The notes below the pieces were generated by a model, which did no database searches, was not told where the DNA came from, and saw only the letters and a list, made by a program, of their open reading frames with translations. Shown here in pieces: positions 25,621-34,108 of a stretch of DNA of 64,000 nt (positions within the stretch are counted from its first letter, which is position 1; every line of letters begins with the position of its first letter). The translations under genes and the position numbers were made by a program. The DNA comes from Celeribacter litoreus (GTDB lineage Bacteria > Pseudomonadota > Alphaproteobacteria > Rhodobacterales > Rhodobacteraceae), in the NCBI RefSeq assembly GCF_020165855.1, contig NZ_JAIUFY010000014.1, forward strand, positions 372,001 through 436,000. The letters run 5' to 3'.

Positions 25621-26625
25621 TTATTCGCCCGGACGTGCGATGCCGAACTCTTCCGGGGATGCTTTGGTCAGACCAGCGTCCTGCAGAAGCCAGCTGGTGC
25701 CTTGCTGCCATTTGGTCAGGAAACTCTGGGCTTCGTCACCGGAGATGTTCATCAAGGTGAACCCGCGGGACGCCATCAGGTCAACAAAATCCTGATTGGT
25801 GGCGGCTTCTGCATAGGCGCCTTGGAGCTTGGACACGATGGCTTCATCGGTGCCTTGCTTCACGAACACGCCGAAGAACGGGCCCCACGGCAGGTAGGTT
25901 GCGAAGCCTTCGTTGAAGTCAGTCACAGCCGGAACGCCCGGGAGGTATTCGTTGGCCGTGGTGTCCATGATCGCGAGCGGCTTCATGTTGCCTGCTTTGA
26001 TCGCCTCGATGGAGGCACCAAGCACCGCCGGCATCACGTCGATTGCGCCGCCTTGAAGTGCGGTCAGGGCAGGGCCGTCACCGTCGTAAGGGATGGAGAT
26101 GACGTCAAGTTCGCCTTCAACGGTTTCGATCATCGCGGTCACAACAGACGGCAGACCGCCCGGACCGGTGGAGCCGATGCGAAGTTCGCCCGGGTTCTCC
26201 GCGATGTAGGCCATCATGCCTGCGTAGTCATCGAACGGTGCGTCGTTGTTGGCCACGAGGATTGCGGTGCCGCGGGCAAGGATGTTGATCGGAACGAAGT
26301 CGCTGTAGTCTTTGTCGCCGAGGCCCATCACTTTGTAGAGCAGCGGGTTTTCAGCGCCCATCAGCAGCTTGTAGCCGTCTGCATCTTCGTTTGCGACGTG
26401 GTTGAGTGCGATTGCGCCAACGCCGCCGGTCATGTTCTGCATGACGACCGTGCCACCGAGAACGTCTTCTGCGTGCGGGGTCACAGCGCGCATCACGGTA
26501 TCGGTGGAGCCACCTGCGCCCCACTGGATGATACCCTGAATTTCTTTCGTCGGGTAATCCTGCGCGATTGCTGCAGACGTCATCAGGCTCAGCGCAGACA
26601 CTGCGCCAATTACAAATTTCTTCAT
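25621..26625 (-). CDS. tctC: Tripartite tricarboxylate transporter TctC, second system
   Basis: A 334-residue periplasmic binding protein. The ATG at 26625 is preceded by GGGAGGAAACTC. The signal peptide is MKKFVIGAVSALSLMTSAAIA, cleaved before QDYPTKE. The mature protein has the ligand-loop IIQWGAGGSTDTVMR, where other TctC proteins have a Gly-Gly-x-Asp carboxylate-binding loop, and GSTGPGGLPSVVTAM in the second lobe. It is first in the tctCBA-aroE-quiC operon and downstream of a LysR gene on the same strand. The region in front holds the dyad AATATTAAC-N5-GTTAATATT. Confidence 0.92.
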   Translation of the reverse strand: MKKFVIGAVSALSLMTSAAIAQDYPTKEIQGIIQWGAGGSTDTVMRAVTPHAEDVLGGTVVMQNMTGGVGAIALNHVANEDADGYKLLMGAENPLLYKVMGLGDKDYSDFVPINILARGTAILVANNDAPFDDYAGMMAYIAENPGELRIGSTGPGGLPSVVTAMIETVEGELDVISIPYDGDGPALTALQGGAIDVMPAVLGASIEAIKAGNMKPLAIMDTTANEYLPGVPAVTDFNEGFATYLPWGPFFGVFVKQGTDEAIVSKLQGAYAEAATNQDFVDLMASRGFTLMNISGDEAQSFLTKWQQGTSWLLQDAGLTKASPEEFGIARPGE

Positions 26626-26726
26626 GAGTTTCCTCCCATTGAATATACGCTGGATACCCCTCCGCATCCGGCCTACGACAAAACGTCGCGCATTTTTGGG
26701 ATAACGTCAAATACCGAAATTTTCGA

Positions 26727-26749
26727 AATATTAACTTTGTGTTAATATT
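26727..26749. promoter_or_regulatory. LysR-type operator candidate upstream of tctC, second system
   Basis: A perfect 9-bp inverted repeat, AATATTAAC-TTTGT-GTTAATATT. Its core TTAAC-N5-GTTAA includes the T-N11-A pattern of LysR boxes. The same core occurs at 27721-27735 beside the LysR gene's own start. Confidence 0.6.
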
Positions 26750-26792
26750 GGGTGAATTCGTAACGAAACCCCTCGAAAGATGGTGTTAGCGC

Positions 26793-27707
26793 TCAAGTAG
26801 ACAGTGGTTCACGCGCCGCCAGAGTGAGTTCTCGCTTGAATTGGGTGATGGCATACTCGGCAAAACTCGACAAAACACGGCCCTGTTTGGTCACGACATA
26901 GCTTTTGACGGAGGTCGGTTCCTTAAGCGGGCGACGGACGATTCCCGGCATATAGACCTCCGCGACCGAGAAGCGATCAATGAGCGCGACGCCGAGCCCG
27001 TGGCGCACAAGGCTCACCACAGTCTGAGCAAAGCGCCCGCGCATGCTGTGCCGCACTTCAAGTCCCGCTTCAAGGAACGGTCGGACGAGCGACGCCCCAT
27101 AGGGATCTTCCGGATCGACCCCGACGAGCGGTTCGTCGATCAGATCGAACACAGAGATCTCCTCTTTCTCGGCGAGGCGGTGCCCCTCCGGCAACACACA
27201 GACAAGGGTGGTCTCCGCAATCTCCTGCGCCTCGATGCCGGGGTTATCTACATTGGAGCTCATGATCACAAATTCACCGCGTTCGAGAAGAAGGTAGTCG
27301 ACCGTTTCCTCGATCTTTAGAATATTGAGGTCGATGTAGAGATCAGGGAAATGTTCCCGAATGTTGCGGATCGCGCGCGCGGCGATGAACTGGGCGACAG
27401 AGGGCGCAGAGGCGAAGGGAAGGTTGACGTCCTCACCTTTCTTCAGGCTCTCTAGCGCAATCTGAAGATTTTCGACGCCCTTATAAACGGTGCGGATTTG
27501 GTCAAAGACGGCCTGTGCTTCGACGGAGGGGACAAAGAGACCCGCGCGCCTTTCGAACAGTCGGAGGTCCAGGGTTTCTTCTGTATGCTTGATCAATCGG
27601 CTGATGCCGGGGGCGGAAACCCCGAGATATTCCGCCGCGCCAATGATGGTTCCGCGCAGCATCACGGCCCGAATAACTTCGATCTGTCGCAGGGTAATGT
27701 CACGCAT
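26793..27707 (-). CDS. LysR-family transcriptional regulator
   Basis: A 304-residue LysR-type regulator. The N-terminal winged HTH runs over residues about 5-62 (RQIEVIRAVMLRG, GAAEYLGVSAPGISRLI, LRLFERR). The co-inducer-binding domain of two alpha/beta lobes follows. It sits between the tctCBA-aroE-quiC operon, downstream on the same strand, and the divergent flavoprotein operon. Matching TTAAC-N5-GTTAA sites in both promoter regions suggest it controls both. An early aromatic-pathway metabolite such as a hydroaromatic acid is the likely co-inducer (inference). Confidence 0.9.
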   Translation of the reverse strand: MRDITLRQIEVIRAVMLRGTIIGAAEYLGVSAPGISRLIKHTEETLDLRLFERRAGLFVPSVEAQAVFDQIRTVYKGVENLQIALESLKKGEDVNLPFASAPSVAQFIAARAIRNIREHFPDLYIDLNILKIEETVDYLLLERGEFVIMSSNVDNPGIEAQEIAETTLVCVLPEGHRLAEKEEISVFDLIDEPLVGVDPEDPYGASLVRPFLEAGLEVRHSMRGRFAQTVVSLVRHGLGVALIDRFSVAEVYMPGIVRRPLKEPTSVKSYVVTKQGRVLSSFAEYAITQFKRELTLAAREPLST

Positions 27708-27720
27708 TTTGTCGCCCTAA

Positions 27721-27766
27721 TTAACATAAGGTTAAGGTGAGTTAATCATTGATACTTGAGGTTAAC
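27721..27766. promoter_or_regulatory. Phased GTTAA repeats between lysR and the flavoprotein gene
   Basis: TTAAC (27721) and GTTAA (27731) form the same TTAAC-N5-GTTAA dyad seen upstream of tctC. GTTAA is further repeated at 27741 and 27761, all in 10-bp steps, so on one helical face. This fits a multimeric LysR-type regulator spanning recognition and activation sites. Confidence 0.6.
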
Positions 27767-27814
27767 CCGTCAACCGTGAAAATCGTGCGCGAGACTGAGG
27801 GGGAGCGAAGAGAT

Positions 27815-29509
27815 ATGACTGAACATCCATCCGTAGAAAATTTCGATCTTGTTGTGGTCGGGTCTGGCGCAGGTGGCCTGAGTGCGGCTGTAACCGCTGC
27901 CGTGAAAGGCCTGCGGGTTGCCTTGCTTGAAAAAGAAGACGTGATCGGCGGCACTTCCGCATGGTCCGGTGGCTGGATTTTCGCGCCTCGGAACCCCGTC
28001 GCCGTCCGCGCGGGGATCAAAGAGGACATCTCTGCGCCACGCGACTACCTAAAGGCGGTGACGGGCAACTTCTTCCGGGCCGAAAAGGTCGAATCCTTCC
28101 TAGAGAATGCGCCCGAAATGGTTGGGTTCTTTGAGGAGGAGACCGCGCTCGAATTCGAGGGCGGGCTGGTCATTCCGGACACCTACGGCCATCAGCCGGG
28201 GGCAGGCACGGGCGGACGCTCTGTTATTGCCGCACCGTTTGATGCACGCGAACTCGGTGACACGTTGTCCCTCTTGCGCGAGCCACTTCCCGAAACGTCC
28301 TTCAAAGGCATGACGATCCAGTCGGGGCCTGATCTCAAGGCGTTCATGACCATGACACGCTCTCCCAAAGCGTTTGCCCATGTGACCGCCCGCGTCGTGC
28401 GCCACTTCCGTGATCTCGCGTTCCACGGGCGGGGCATGGACCTGCGCAATGGGGCGGCGCTGATCGGGCGTCTTCTCTTGTCGGCGAAACAGGCGGGTGT
28501 CGATTTCCGCGTGTCGCAATCTGTGTCCGAACTCATCGTCGCCGACGGGACTGTGCAGGGCGTCCGCATGCGCGACGGTTCAGAGCTGCGTGCAGGCCGT
28601 GGTGTTGTGCTGGCTTGTGGTGGTTTCGGTCATGATCTCGCCCGCCGCGCCGAATTGTTCGAACGGAATTCCGAGAACCTGACCTTGGCTGTGCCTTCTG
28701 CGACCGGCGATGGTTTGCGTCTCGGCGAAGGGGCAGGGGCGGCGCTTGATACCGATCTGGCGAGCGCGACGGCCTATTGTCCGGTGTCGCATGTCACATG
28801 GCCGAACGGCGACACGGGCACCTTCCCGCACATCATCGACCGCGGCAAGCCGGGTCTGATCGGCGTGCTTCAAAGCGGGAAACGCTTTTGTAATGAGGGC
28901 CTTGGCTATCATGACTACGTGACCTCTCTCCTCACAGCCGTGGACGAGTCCGAGCCCGCGCGTTCGTGGCTCGTGTGCGATCACCGGTTCCTGCGCCGCT
29001 TCGGGTTGGGCATCGTGCGTCCTGCGCCCGTGCCGTTCAAATCGTGGGTGAAGACCGGCTATCTCAAGACCGGTCGCTCGATTGCGGAACTGGCAACGGC
29101 CTGCGGCATTGATCCGGAGGGGCTGCAAGAGACCATCGCGCATTGGAATGAAAACGCACGACGCGGCGAAGATCCTGAGTTCGGGCGCGGCTCGACCCCC
29201 TACATGCGCCTCCAAGGCGATCCGGAGCAGAAACCGAACCCGAACGTCGCCCCGATCGAAACCGGCCCGTATTACGCCGTCGAGGTTGTTCCTGGCAGCT
29301 TCGGCACCTTCGCGGGGCTCAAAACGGACGGTCTCGCCCGTGTGCTCACAGAGGAGGGCACTCCGATTGATGGCCTCTATGCGGCCGGCACCGACAACAG
29401 CAGCGTCTTTGGCGGGTTCTATCCTGCGGGCGGGATCAATCTCGGGCCTGCCATGACCTTCGGCTATGTCGCAGGACGACATGCCGCTTTGAAAGAAGAC
29501 AACGAATGA
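27815..29509 (+). CDS. FAD-dependent oxidoreductase, KSTD/fumarate-reductase-like, second copy
   Basis: A 564-residue flavoprotein, a paralogue of the one at 8420-10111. The ATG at 27815 follows GGGGGAG; the in-frame TTG at 27749 lies in the operator region and is rejected. The FAD loop is FDLVVVGSGAGGLSAAV (about residues 10-26), GVVLACGGFGHD lies in the middle, and GGFYPAGGINLGPAMTFGY near the C-terminus. No signal peptide is seen. It overlaps the next gene by 4 bp (ATGA). It sits next to the LysR gene of the shikimate-type operon, suggesting dehydrogenation of a cyclohexane or cyclohexene carboxylate. The substrate is inferred only from context. Confidence 0.85.
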   Translation: MTEHPSVENFDLVVVGSGAGGLSAAVTAAVKGLRVALLEKEDVIGGTSAWSGGWIFAPRNPVAVRAGIKEDISAPRDYLKAVTGNFFRAEKVESFLENAPEMVGFFEEETALEFEGGLVIPDTYGHQPGAGTGGRSVIAAPFDARELGDTLSLLREPLPETSFKGMTIQSGPDLKAFMTMTRSPKAFAHVTARVVRHFRDLAFHGRGMDLRNGAALIGRLLLSAKQAGVDFRVSQSVSELIVADGTVQGVRMRDGSELRAGRGVVLACGGFGHDLARRAELFERNSENLTLAVPSATGDGLRLGEGAGAALDTDLASATAYCPVSHVTWPNGDTGTFPHIIDRGKPGLIGVLQSGKRFCNEGLGYHDYVTSLLTAVDESEPARSWLVCDHRFLRRFGLGIVRPAPVPFKSWVKTGYLKTGRSIAELATACGIDPEGLQETIAHWNENARRGEDPEFGRGSTPYMRLQGDPEQKPNPNVAPIETGPYYAVEVVPGSFGTFAGLKTDGLARVLTEEGTPIDGLYAAGTDNSSVFGGFYPAGGINLGPAMTFGYVAGRHAALKEDNE

Positions 29510-30321
29510 CACGCTTCCTCTCTGTCGCCCATCTGACCGCCATTGATCTCGCACCGCCCGCCTTTATTGAGGCGTCTGCGCGTGCGGGCTTTGACGGGGT
29601 CGGGCTGCGCCTCCTCAAGGTGACAGACACGTCCCCCGGCTATCCGCTCTATAACGACCCCGCGATGCTCCGCGCGACGAAGGCGGCGATGGCGGCGACG
29701 GGTGTCGGTGTGGGGGATATCGAGTTCCTTAAACTCACGCCGGAGATCAGCGTGAAAGAGTATGAATGGATGCTCGATACGGGCGCAGAGTTGGGCGCCA
29801 AGCATCTGATCACAGCGCCATACGATTCCGATCTGGTGCGGCTCTCTGATACGCTCGCAGCTTTCTCGGAGGCGGCCATGCAGCGAGGGCTGAAAGTGAT
29901 CCATGAGTTCTTCCCGTGGACCTCTGTGCCCGATCTTGCGACCGCGCTCGAAGTGATCGAACGCGCCGGTCCTGACGTCGAGTTGTTGGTGGATAGCCTG
30001 CACTTTGACCGCTCTGGATCGTCCCTCGACATGCTCTCCAAAGTTGATCCCGCACGGATGCCGTTTGCCCACCTGTGCGATGCGCCCGTGCAGCCGAGTT
30101 ATACGACGGACGAGTTGCTCCATACCGCGCGCGAGGACCGCTTTGCGCCAGGCGACCGGCAGATTGATCTGCGTGCCTTCGTTGAGGCGCTTCCAGACGA
30201 CTTGCCGCTTGCCTTGGAGGTGCCGATGGGGCCGCTACAGGCCGAGATCGGGTCCGAGCGGGTGCTAGAGCACGTGTATCAAGGAACGCGGGCGTGGTTG
30301 GGTGAGACGGTTTCGGTCTAA
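29506..30321 (+). CDS. Sugar phosphate isomerase/epimerase-like TIM barrel, QuiC-related
   Basis: A 271-residue AP-endonuclease-2-type TIM barrel. Candidate metal ligands are Glu in VIHEFFPW, Asp in LLVDSLHFDR, His in FAHLCDAPVQ and Glu in LALEVPMGP. This layout resembles the N-terminal dehydratase domain of the QuiC protein at 20705-22591 (VDSFH and QMADAP there), but His replaces Gln at the third position and the C-terminal VOC domain is missing. Translation is coupled to the upstream flavoprotein by an ATGA overlap. Together they may oxidise and dehydrate a hydroaromatic relative of shikimate. Isomerase/epimerase remains the generic alternative. Confidence 0.8.
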   Translation: MTRFLSVAHLTAIDLAPPAFIEASARAGFDGVGLRLLKVTDTSPGYPLYNDPAMLRATKAAMAATGVGVGDIEFLKLTPEISVKEYEWMLDTGAELGAKHLITAPYDSDLVRLSDTLAAFSEAAMQRGLKVIHEFFPWTSVPDLATALEVIERAGPDVELLVDSLHFDRSGSSLDMLSKVDPARMPFAHLCDAPVQPSYTTDELLHTAREDRFAPGDRQIDLRAFVEALPDDLPLALEVPMGPLQAEIGSERVLEHVYQGTRAWLGETVSV

Positions 30322-30341
30322 ATTCCTTCACGCTGAGGAAA

Positions 30342-30381
30342 GAAAAAGGGCGGCTGCATCTCTGCAGTCGCCCTGATTTTT
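30342..30381. terminator. Bidirectional Rho-independent terminator
   Basis: GGGCGGCTGCA (30348-30358) pairs with TGCAGTCGCCC (30363-30373) with one G-T pair and a 4-nt loop. TTTTT follows at 30377-30381, and AAAAA precedes at 30343-30347 to serve the opposite strand. It separates the convergent isomerase-like and hyuB genes. Confidence 0.85.
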
Positions 30382-30396
30382 CGGATCGTATCGCGC

Positions 30397-31986
30397 TTAG
30401 GCGATGCGGCCTTCCACGATGTCGCGTTGCACGGCCTCTGGCGCGCGCTCTGCGATGTCGCCGTGACCGCCGCCACCCGGCGTGACGATGGAGATCACTT
30501 GACCGGGCACGAGGTCGATCATACCGGAGAAATCCGTGCGACCGTCGCCTGTGTCGATTTGCGTGCCCTGCGCGGACTGACCACCCTCGAGACCCCAAGG
30601 CTGCGATTGCAGGCGCGAGGTCGAGATGGTGAAGCGGCAGGCGCGTTCCACACGGTAGGTGCGGCGCACACCGAGACCGCCACGGAATTTGCCCGCACCG
30701 CCGGAGCCGTCCACGAGCTCATAGCGCAGGAGCGTGAGCGGATATTCGAGTTCTAGCGCCTCAACCGGCAGGTTGGAGGTGTTGGTCAGGCCGACGTGAA
30801 TGCCGGAGAGACCATCCGCGCCCGGACGGGCACCGCCGCCGCCGCCGATGGTTTCGAGATAGACCCAGATGTTGCCGTTCTCGTCCGTGCCGTTGAAGAT
30901 CGCAGCGGTGCAGCAGCCATTACCAGCCGCCGCCACCTGACCCGGCAGGGCCTGCGCCAATGCGCCGAACACGAGATCGGTCACGCGCTGTGCGGCGGAA
31001 ATCCGGCCATCGACTGCGGCAGGGTGTTCGCAGTTGAGGATAGAGCCCTTCGGAGCCGTCACGGTCAGAGGACGGGCGAGCCCGGCGTTCGGCAGGATCT
31101 CCGGATCAAGCACCGATTTCACGCCGAAATAGGTGGCAGCCAAGAGCGAGGTATAGATCATGTTCAGGCCGGAGCGCACCTGCGGCGGCGCGTCGAAATC
31201 GAGCGCCATCTCATCGCCCTTCACTGTGATCTCCACAGAGAAGGTCATCGGCTCACCGCCTTGTTCGCTGTCGAACTGGTCCGAGAAGCTGTAGGTCCCG
31301 TCCGGAATCTCCGCGATAGCCGCACGCATTTTGCGCTCGGCGTAGTCTTGGAGGGCGTCACCGGCTGCGAGGACCATGTCCGCGCCGTATTTGTCGCACA
31401 GATCGATCATCCGCTGGACGCAGAGACGGTTGGCGGACATTTGGGCACGCAGGTCGGAGAGACGTTCGCGCGGAACCTGACAGTTCAGGAGGAACATCTC
31501 TTGCAGGTCTTCGTTCAGAACACCTTTGCGATAGAGGCGCACGGGCGGAATGCGGAGGCCTTCCTGATAGATATGCTCATGCCCGCGATCCGCAAAGTCG
31601 GAATGGTGCGCGGTGTTCACGGCCCATGCGATCAGGGTGCCCTCTTTGAAGATCGGCTCTGCGACAACGATATCCGGCAGGTGTGTGCCGCCGCCCGCAT
31701 AGGCATCGTTCGCCATGAAGATATCGCCGGCCTCAATGTCGGCCTCGTCAAACCGCGACAGAATCGCAGGGATCACACCGAGGAAGGAGCCGAGGTGCAT
31801 CGGGATGTGTTCGGCCTGACAGAGGGTGTTGCCACGGCTGTCAAAGAGCGCCGTGGAACAGTCGCGCCGTTCCTTGATGTTCGTGGAATAGGACGCCCGC
31901 ACAAGCGCTTCGCCCATTTCCTCGACGATGGATTGCAGAGCCGAGCCGATGACCTCGACGGTGATTGGATCGATTTGGGTGCTCAT
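30397..31986 (-). CDS. hyuB: Hydantoinase/oxoprolinase beta subunit (HyuB)
   Basis: A 529-residue HyuB-family protein. It opens with ITVEVIGSALQSIVEEMGEALVRASYSTNIKERRDCS and contains NDAYAGGGTHLPDI and HHSDFADRGH, a metal-type His/Asp cluster typical of the family. The C-terminal VTPGGGGHGD is also characteristic. With HyuA it forms an ATP-dependent enzyme opening five-membered cyclic amides (5-oxoproline, hydantoins, N-methylhydantoin) in the cytoplasm. Its start overlaps the hyuA stop by 4 bp. The upstream DAO-type oxidase and divergent TRAP genes suggest a cyclic amino-acid derivative as nutrient. Confidence 0.92.
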   Translation of the reverse strand: MSTQIDPITVEVIGSALQSIVEEMGEALVRASYSTNIKERRDCSTALFDSRGNTLCQAEHIPMHLGSFLGVIPAILSRFDEADIEAGDIFMANDAYAGGGTHLPDIVVAEPIFKEGTLIAWAVNTAHHSDFADRGHEHIYQEGLRIPPVRLYRKGVLNEDLQEMFLLNCQVPRERLSDLRAQMSANRLCVQRMIDLCDKYGADMVLAAGDALQDYAERKMRAAIAEIPDGTYSFSDQFDSEQGGEPMTFSVEITVKGDEMALDFDAPPQVRSGLNMIYTSLLAATYFGVKSVLDPEILPNAGLARPLTVTAPKGSILNCEHPAAVDGRISAAQRVTDLVFGALAQALPGQVAAAGNGCCTAAIFNGTDENGNIWVYLETIGGGGGARPGADGLSGIHVGLTNTSNLPVEALELEYPLTLLRYELVDGSGGAGKFRGGLGVRRTYRVERACRFTISTSRLQSQPWGLEGGQSAQGTQIDTGDGRTDFSGMIDLVPGQVISIVTPGGGGHGDIAERAPEAVQRDIVEGRIA

Positions 31987-34037
31987 GCGCGGACCTCCAG
32001 AATGAGGTTGAGGTAGGGGTCAACAGTGCCGGTCATGTCCGGCAGGATCACAGTGGTCGTGTCCATCTGTTCGACGATGGCAGGGCCGGTGATCGTGTTG
32101 CCCGGTTTGAGAGCCGCACGGTCGTAAACCGGCACTTCCACGAAATCACCAGATTCCGGCAGCCAGACCTCGCGGGTCGCGATTTGTGCGGCGGAGGCGT
32201 CGGGGCCGTCTGCGGGGGCAGGGCGGAACTCGGCCTTGTTCACCACACCGGCGGCTTCGAGACGCAGGGTGACGAGCTGGATGGCTTCGCCTTCGGCAAT
32301 GAACCCGAAGCGTTGCTGGTGCGCGGCTTCGAACCCGTCTTTGAGCGCAGTGAAGGTCTCTGCGGTGATCGGACCGGCAGGAACCGGCACGGAGAGCTCG
32401 TAGTTCTGGCCCATGTAACGAAGATCCGCGGTGCGGGTCATGACCTGACGGTCGGCTGCGATGTTCTCTGTCGAGAACCAATCGTTCGCTTGCTGCGCGA
32501 GATCGGCATAGCCGTTCTCAACGGCTTTGAGCGCCGCATCATCGAGCTGCATCAAACGCGAGACCGCGAAGTCGGCGCGCAGATCGGTGAGCAGGAGACC
32601 GAGCGCGCAGAGCGTGCCAGGGGTGAGCGGAACGATGATTTTCGACATGTCCAACTCACGGGCAAGACGTGCAGCGTGAAGCGGGCCTGCACCACCGAAT
32701 GCCATCATCGCATAGTCGCGCGGATCGTGCCCGCGCTGGACAGAGATTACGCGAATGGCCTTCGCCATGTTCGCGGTGACAACAGAGATGATGCCCTGCG
32801 CGGTTTCCATCACGCCGAGGCCGAGCTTGTCGGCGAGGCGCTGAACGGAGGCCACGGCGAGATCGCGACGGACTTTCATCCGGCCGCCGAGGATTTCGAC
32901 AGGGTTGAGCGTTTGAAGCACGATGTTCGCATCCGTCACGGTCGGTTCTTCGTTGCCGAGGCCGTAGCAGACCGGGCCCGGATGCGCGCCTGCGGAGCGG
33001 GGGCCAACCTTGAGCAAGCCGCCGCTGTCCACATGCGCGATGGAGCCGCCACCAGCCCCCACGGTGTGAATGTCGAGCATCGGGGCCTTGATCGGGTAGC
33101 CGTGCACGTCGGCCTCACCCGTGAGGGCGCAGAGACCGTTTTGCAGCAGTGCAACGTCAGAGGAGGTGCCGCCGACGTCAAAGGTGATGATGTTGTCAAA
33201 ACCCGACATCTTACCAATGGCTTGCGCGGCAACAACGCCGGTGGATGGGCCGGAGAGAACGGTGCGGACGGGGTGGTTCGCCGCTGTGTCGAAACCGATC
33301 ACGCCGCCGTTCGATTGGGTCAGCTGCGGTGTGGCTTCGAGCCCGATTTCATCGAGACGGTCTTTGAGGCGGCGGATATAGCGCTGCATCACTGGACCGA
33401 GATAGGCGTTCACGACGGTGGTCGACAGACGCTCGAATTCGCGGAACTCGGGGGCAACCTCGTGGGAGGTGGCGACGAACACATCCGGCAGTTCCTCTTC
33501 CACAATCTTGCGGGCGAGGGCCTCGTGTTCCGTGTTCAGGAAGCCGTAGAGGAAGCAAATGGCGAGGGCCTTGATGTCTTCTTTCGCGAGACTGCGGACC
33601 TCTGCGCGCAGGGCCTCTTCGTCAAGCTCGACCTCGATACTGCCATCGGCGCGCAGGCGCTCCGGCACTTCGCGGCGCAGATCGCGGGTGACGAGCTGCT
33701 GCGGTTTGTCCGCGTTCATGTCGTAGAGGTTCGGACGTTTCTGGCGGCCGAGTTCCAAAAGATCGCGGAAACCGTCAGAAACGATCAAGCCGGTCTTCAC
33801 CCCGCGCAGTTCGATGAGAGCGTTCGTGGCGACCGTGGTCCCGTGTCCGAGGAAGCTGAGATCTTTTGCTTCCGCGCCAACTTGGTCCAGTCCTTCGACC
33901 ACACCCTGCGTGATGCCGCGTGAGGGGTCGTCGGGGGTGGAGGAGACCTTCCATATCTCCACCTTTCCGGTCGCTTCGTCGAAGAGGCACACATCCGTGA
34001 AAGTGCCGCCGGAATCTACGCCAATTCTCCAGGCCAT
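31983..34037 (-). CDS. hyuA: Hydantoinase/oxoprolinase alpha subunit (HyuA)
   Basis: A 684-residue HyuA-family protein with the ASKHA-type phosphate loop GVDSGGTFTDVCLFDE at residues 5-20. A second nucleotide motif, ITFDVGGTSSDVALL, lies near the middle, followed by GGGSIAHVD and FGGAGPLHA. It couples ATP hydrolysis to lactam-ring opening with HyuB. Length is normal for the bacterial split enzyme. It is 71 bp downstream of the DAO-type oxidase gene on the same strand and probably co-transcribed with it. 5-Oxoproline and N-methylhydantoin cannot be distinguished from sequence by eye. Confidence 0.92.
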   Translation of the reverse strand: MAWRIGVDSGGTFTDVCLFDEATGKVEIWKVSSTPDDPSRGITQGVVEGLDQVGAEAKDLSFLGHGTTVATNALIELRGVKTGLIVSDGFRDLLELGRQKRPNLYDMNADKPQQLVTRDLRREVPERLRADGSIEVELDEEALRAEVRSLAKEDIKALAICFLYGFLNTEHEALARKIVEEELPDVFVATSHEVAPEFREFERLSTTVVNAYLGPVMQRYIRRLKDRLDEIGLEATPQLTQSNGGVIGFDTAANHPVRTVLSGPSTGVVAAQAIGKMSGFDNIITFDVGGTSSDVALLQNGLCALTGEADVHGYPIKAPMLDIHTVGAGGGSIAHVDSGGLLKVGPRSAGAHPGPVCYGLGNEEPTVTDANIVLQTLNPVEILGGRMKVRRDLAVASVQRLADKLGLGVMETAQGIISVVTANMAKAIRVISVQRGHDPRDYAMMAFGGAGPLHAARLARELDMSKIIVPLTPGTLCALGLLLTDLRADFAVSRLMQLDDAALKAVENGYADLAQQANDWFSTENIAADRQVMTRTADLRYMGQNYELSVPVPAGPITAETFTALKDGFEAAHQQRFGFIAEGEAIQLVTLRLEAAGVVNKAEFRPAPADGPDASAAQIATREVWLPESGDFVEVPVYDRAALKPGNTITGPAIVEQMDTTTVILPDMTGTVDPYLNLILEVRA

Positions 34038-34108
34038 TCTTTTGATTTCCTTGTCGTTCTGTTTTTGAGTTTGGCCCCATTCGGGGCGGAATTTCTGTCT
34101 TTTCTTGA

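Noticed and set aside
31965-33923. A 652-codon plus-strand frame opposite hyuA
   Set aside because: It is a shadow of a well-supported gene; composition is low in hydrophobic residues and no family motif is seen.
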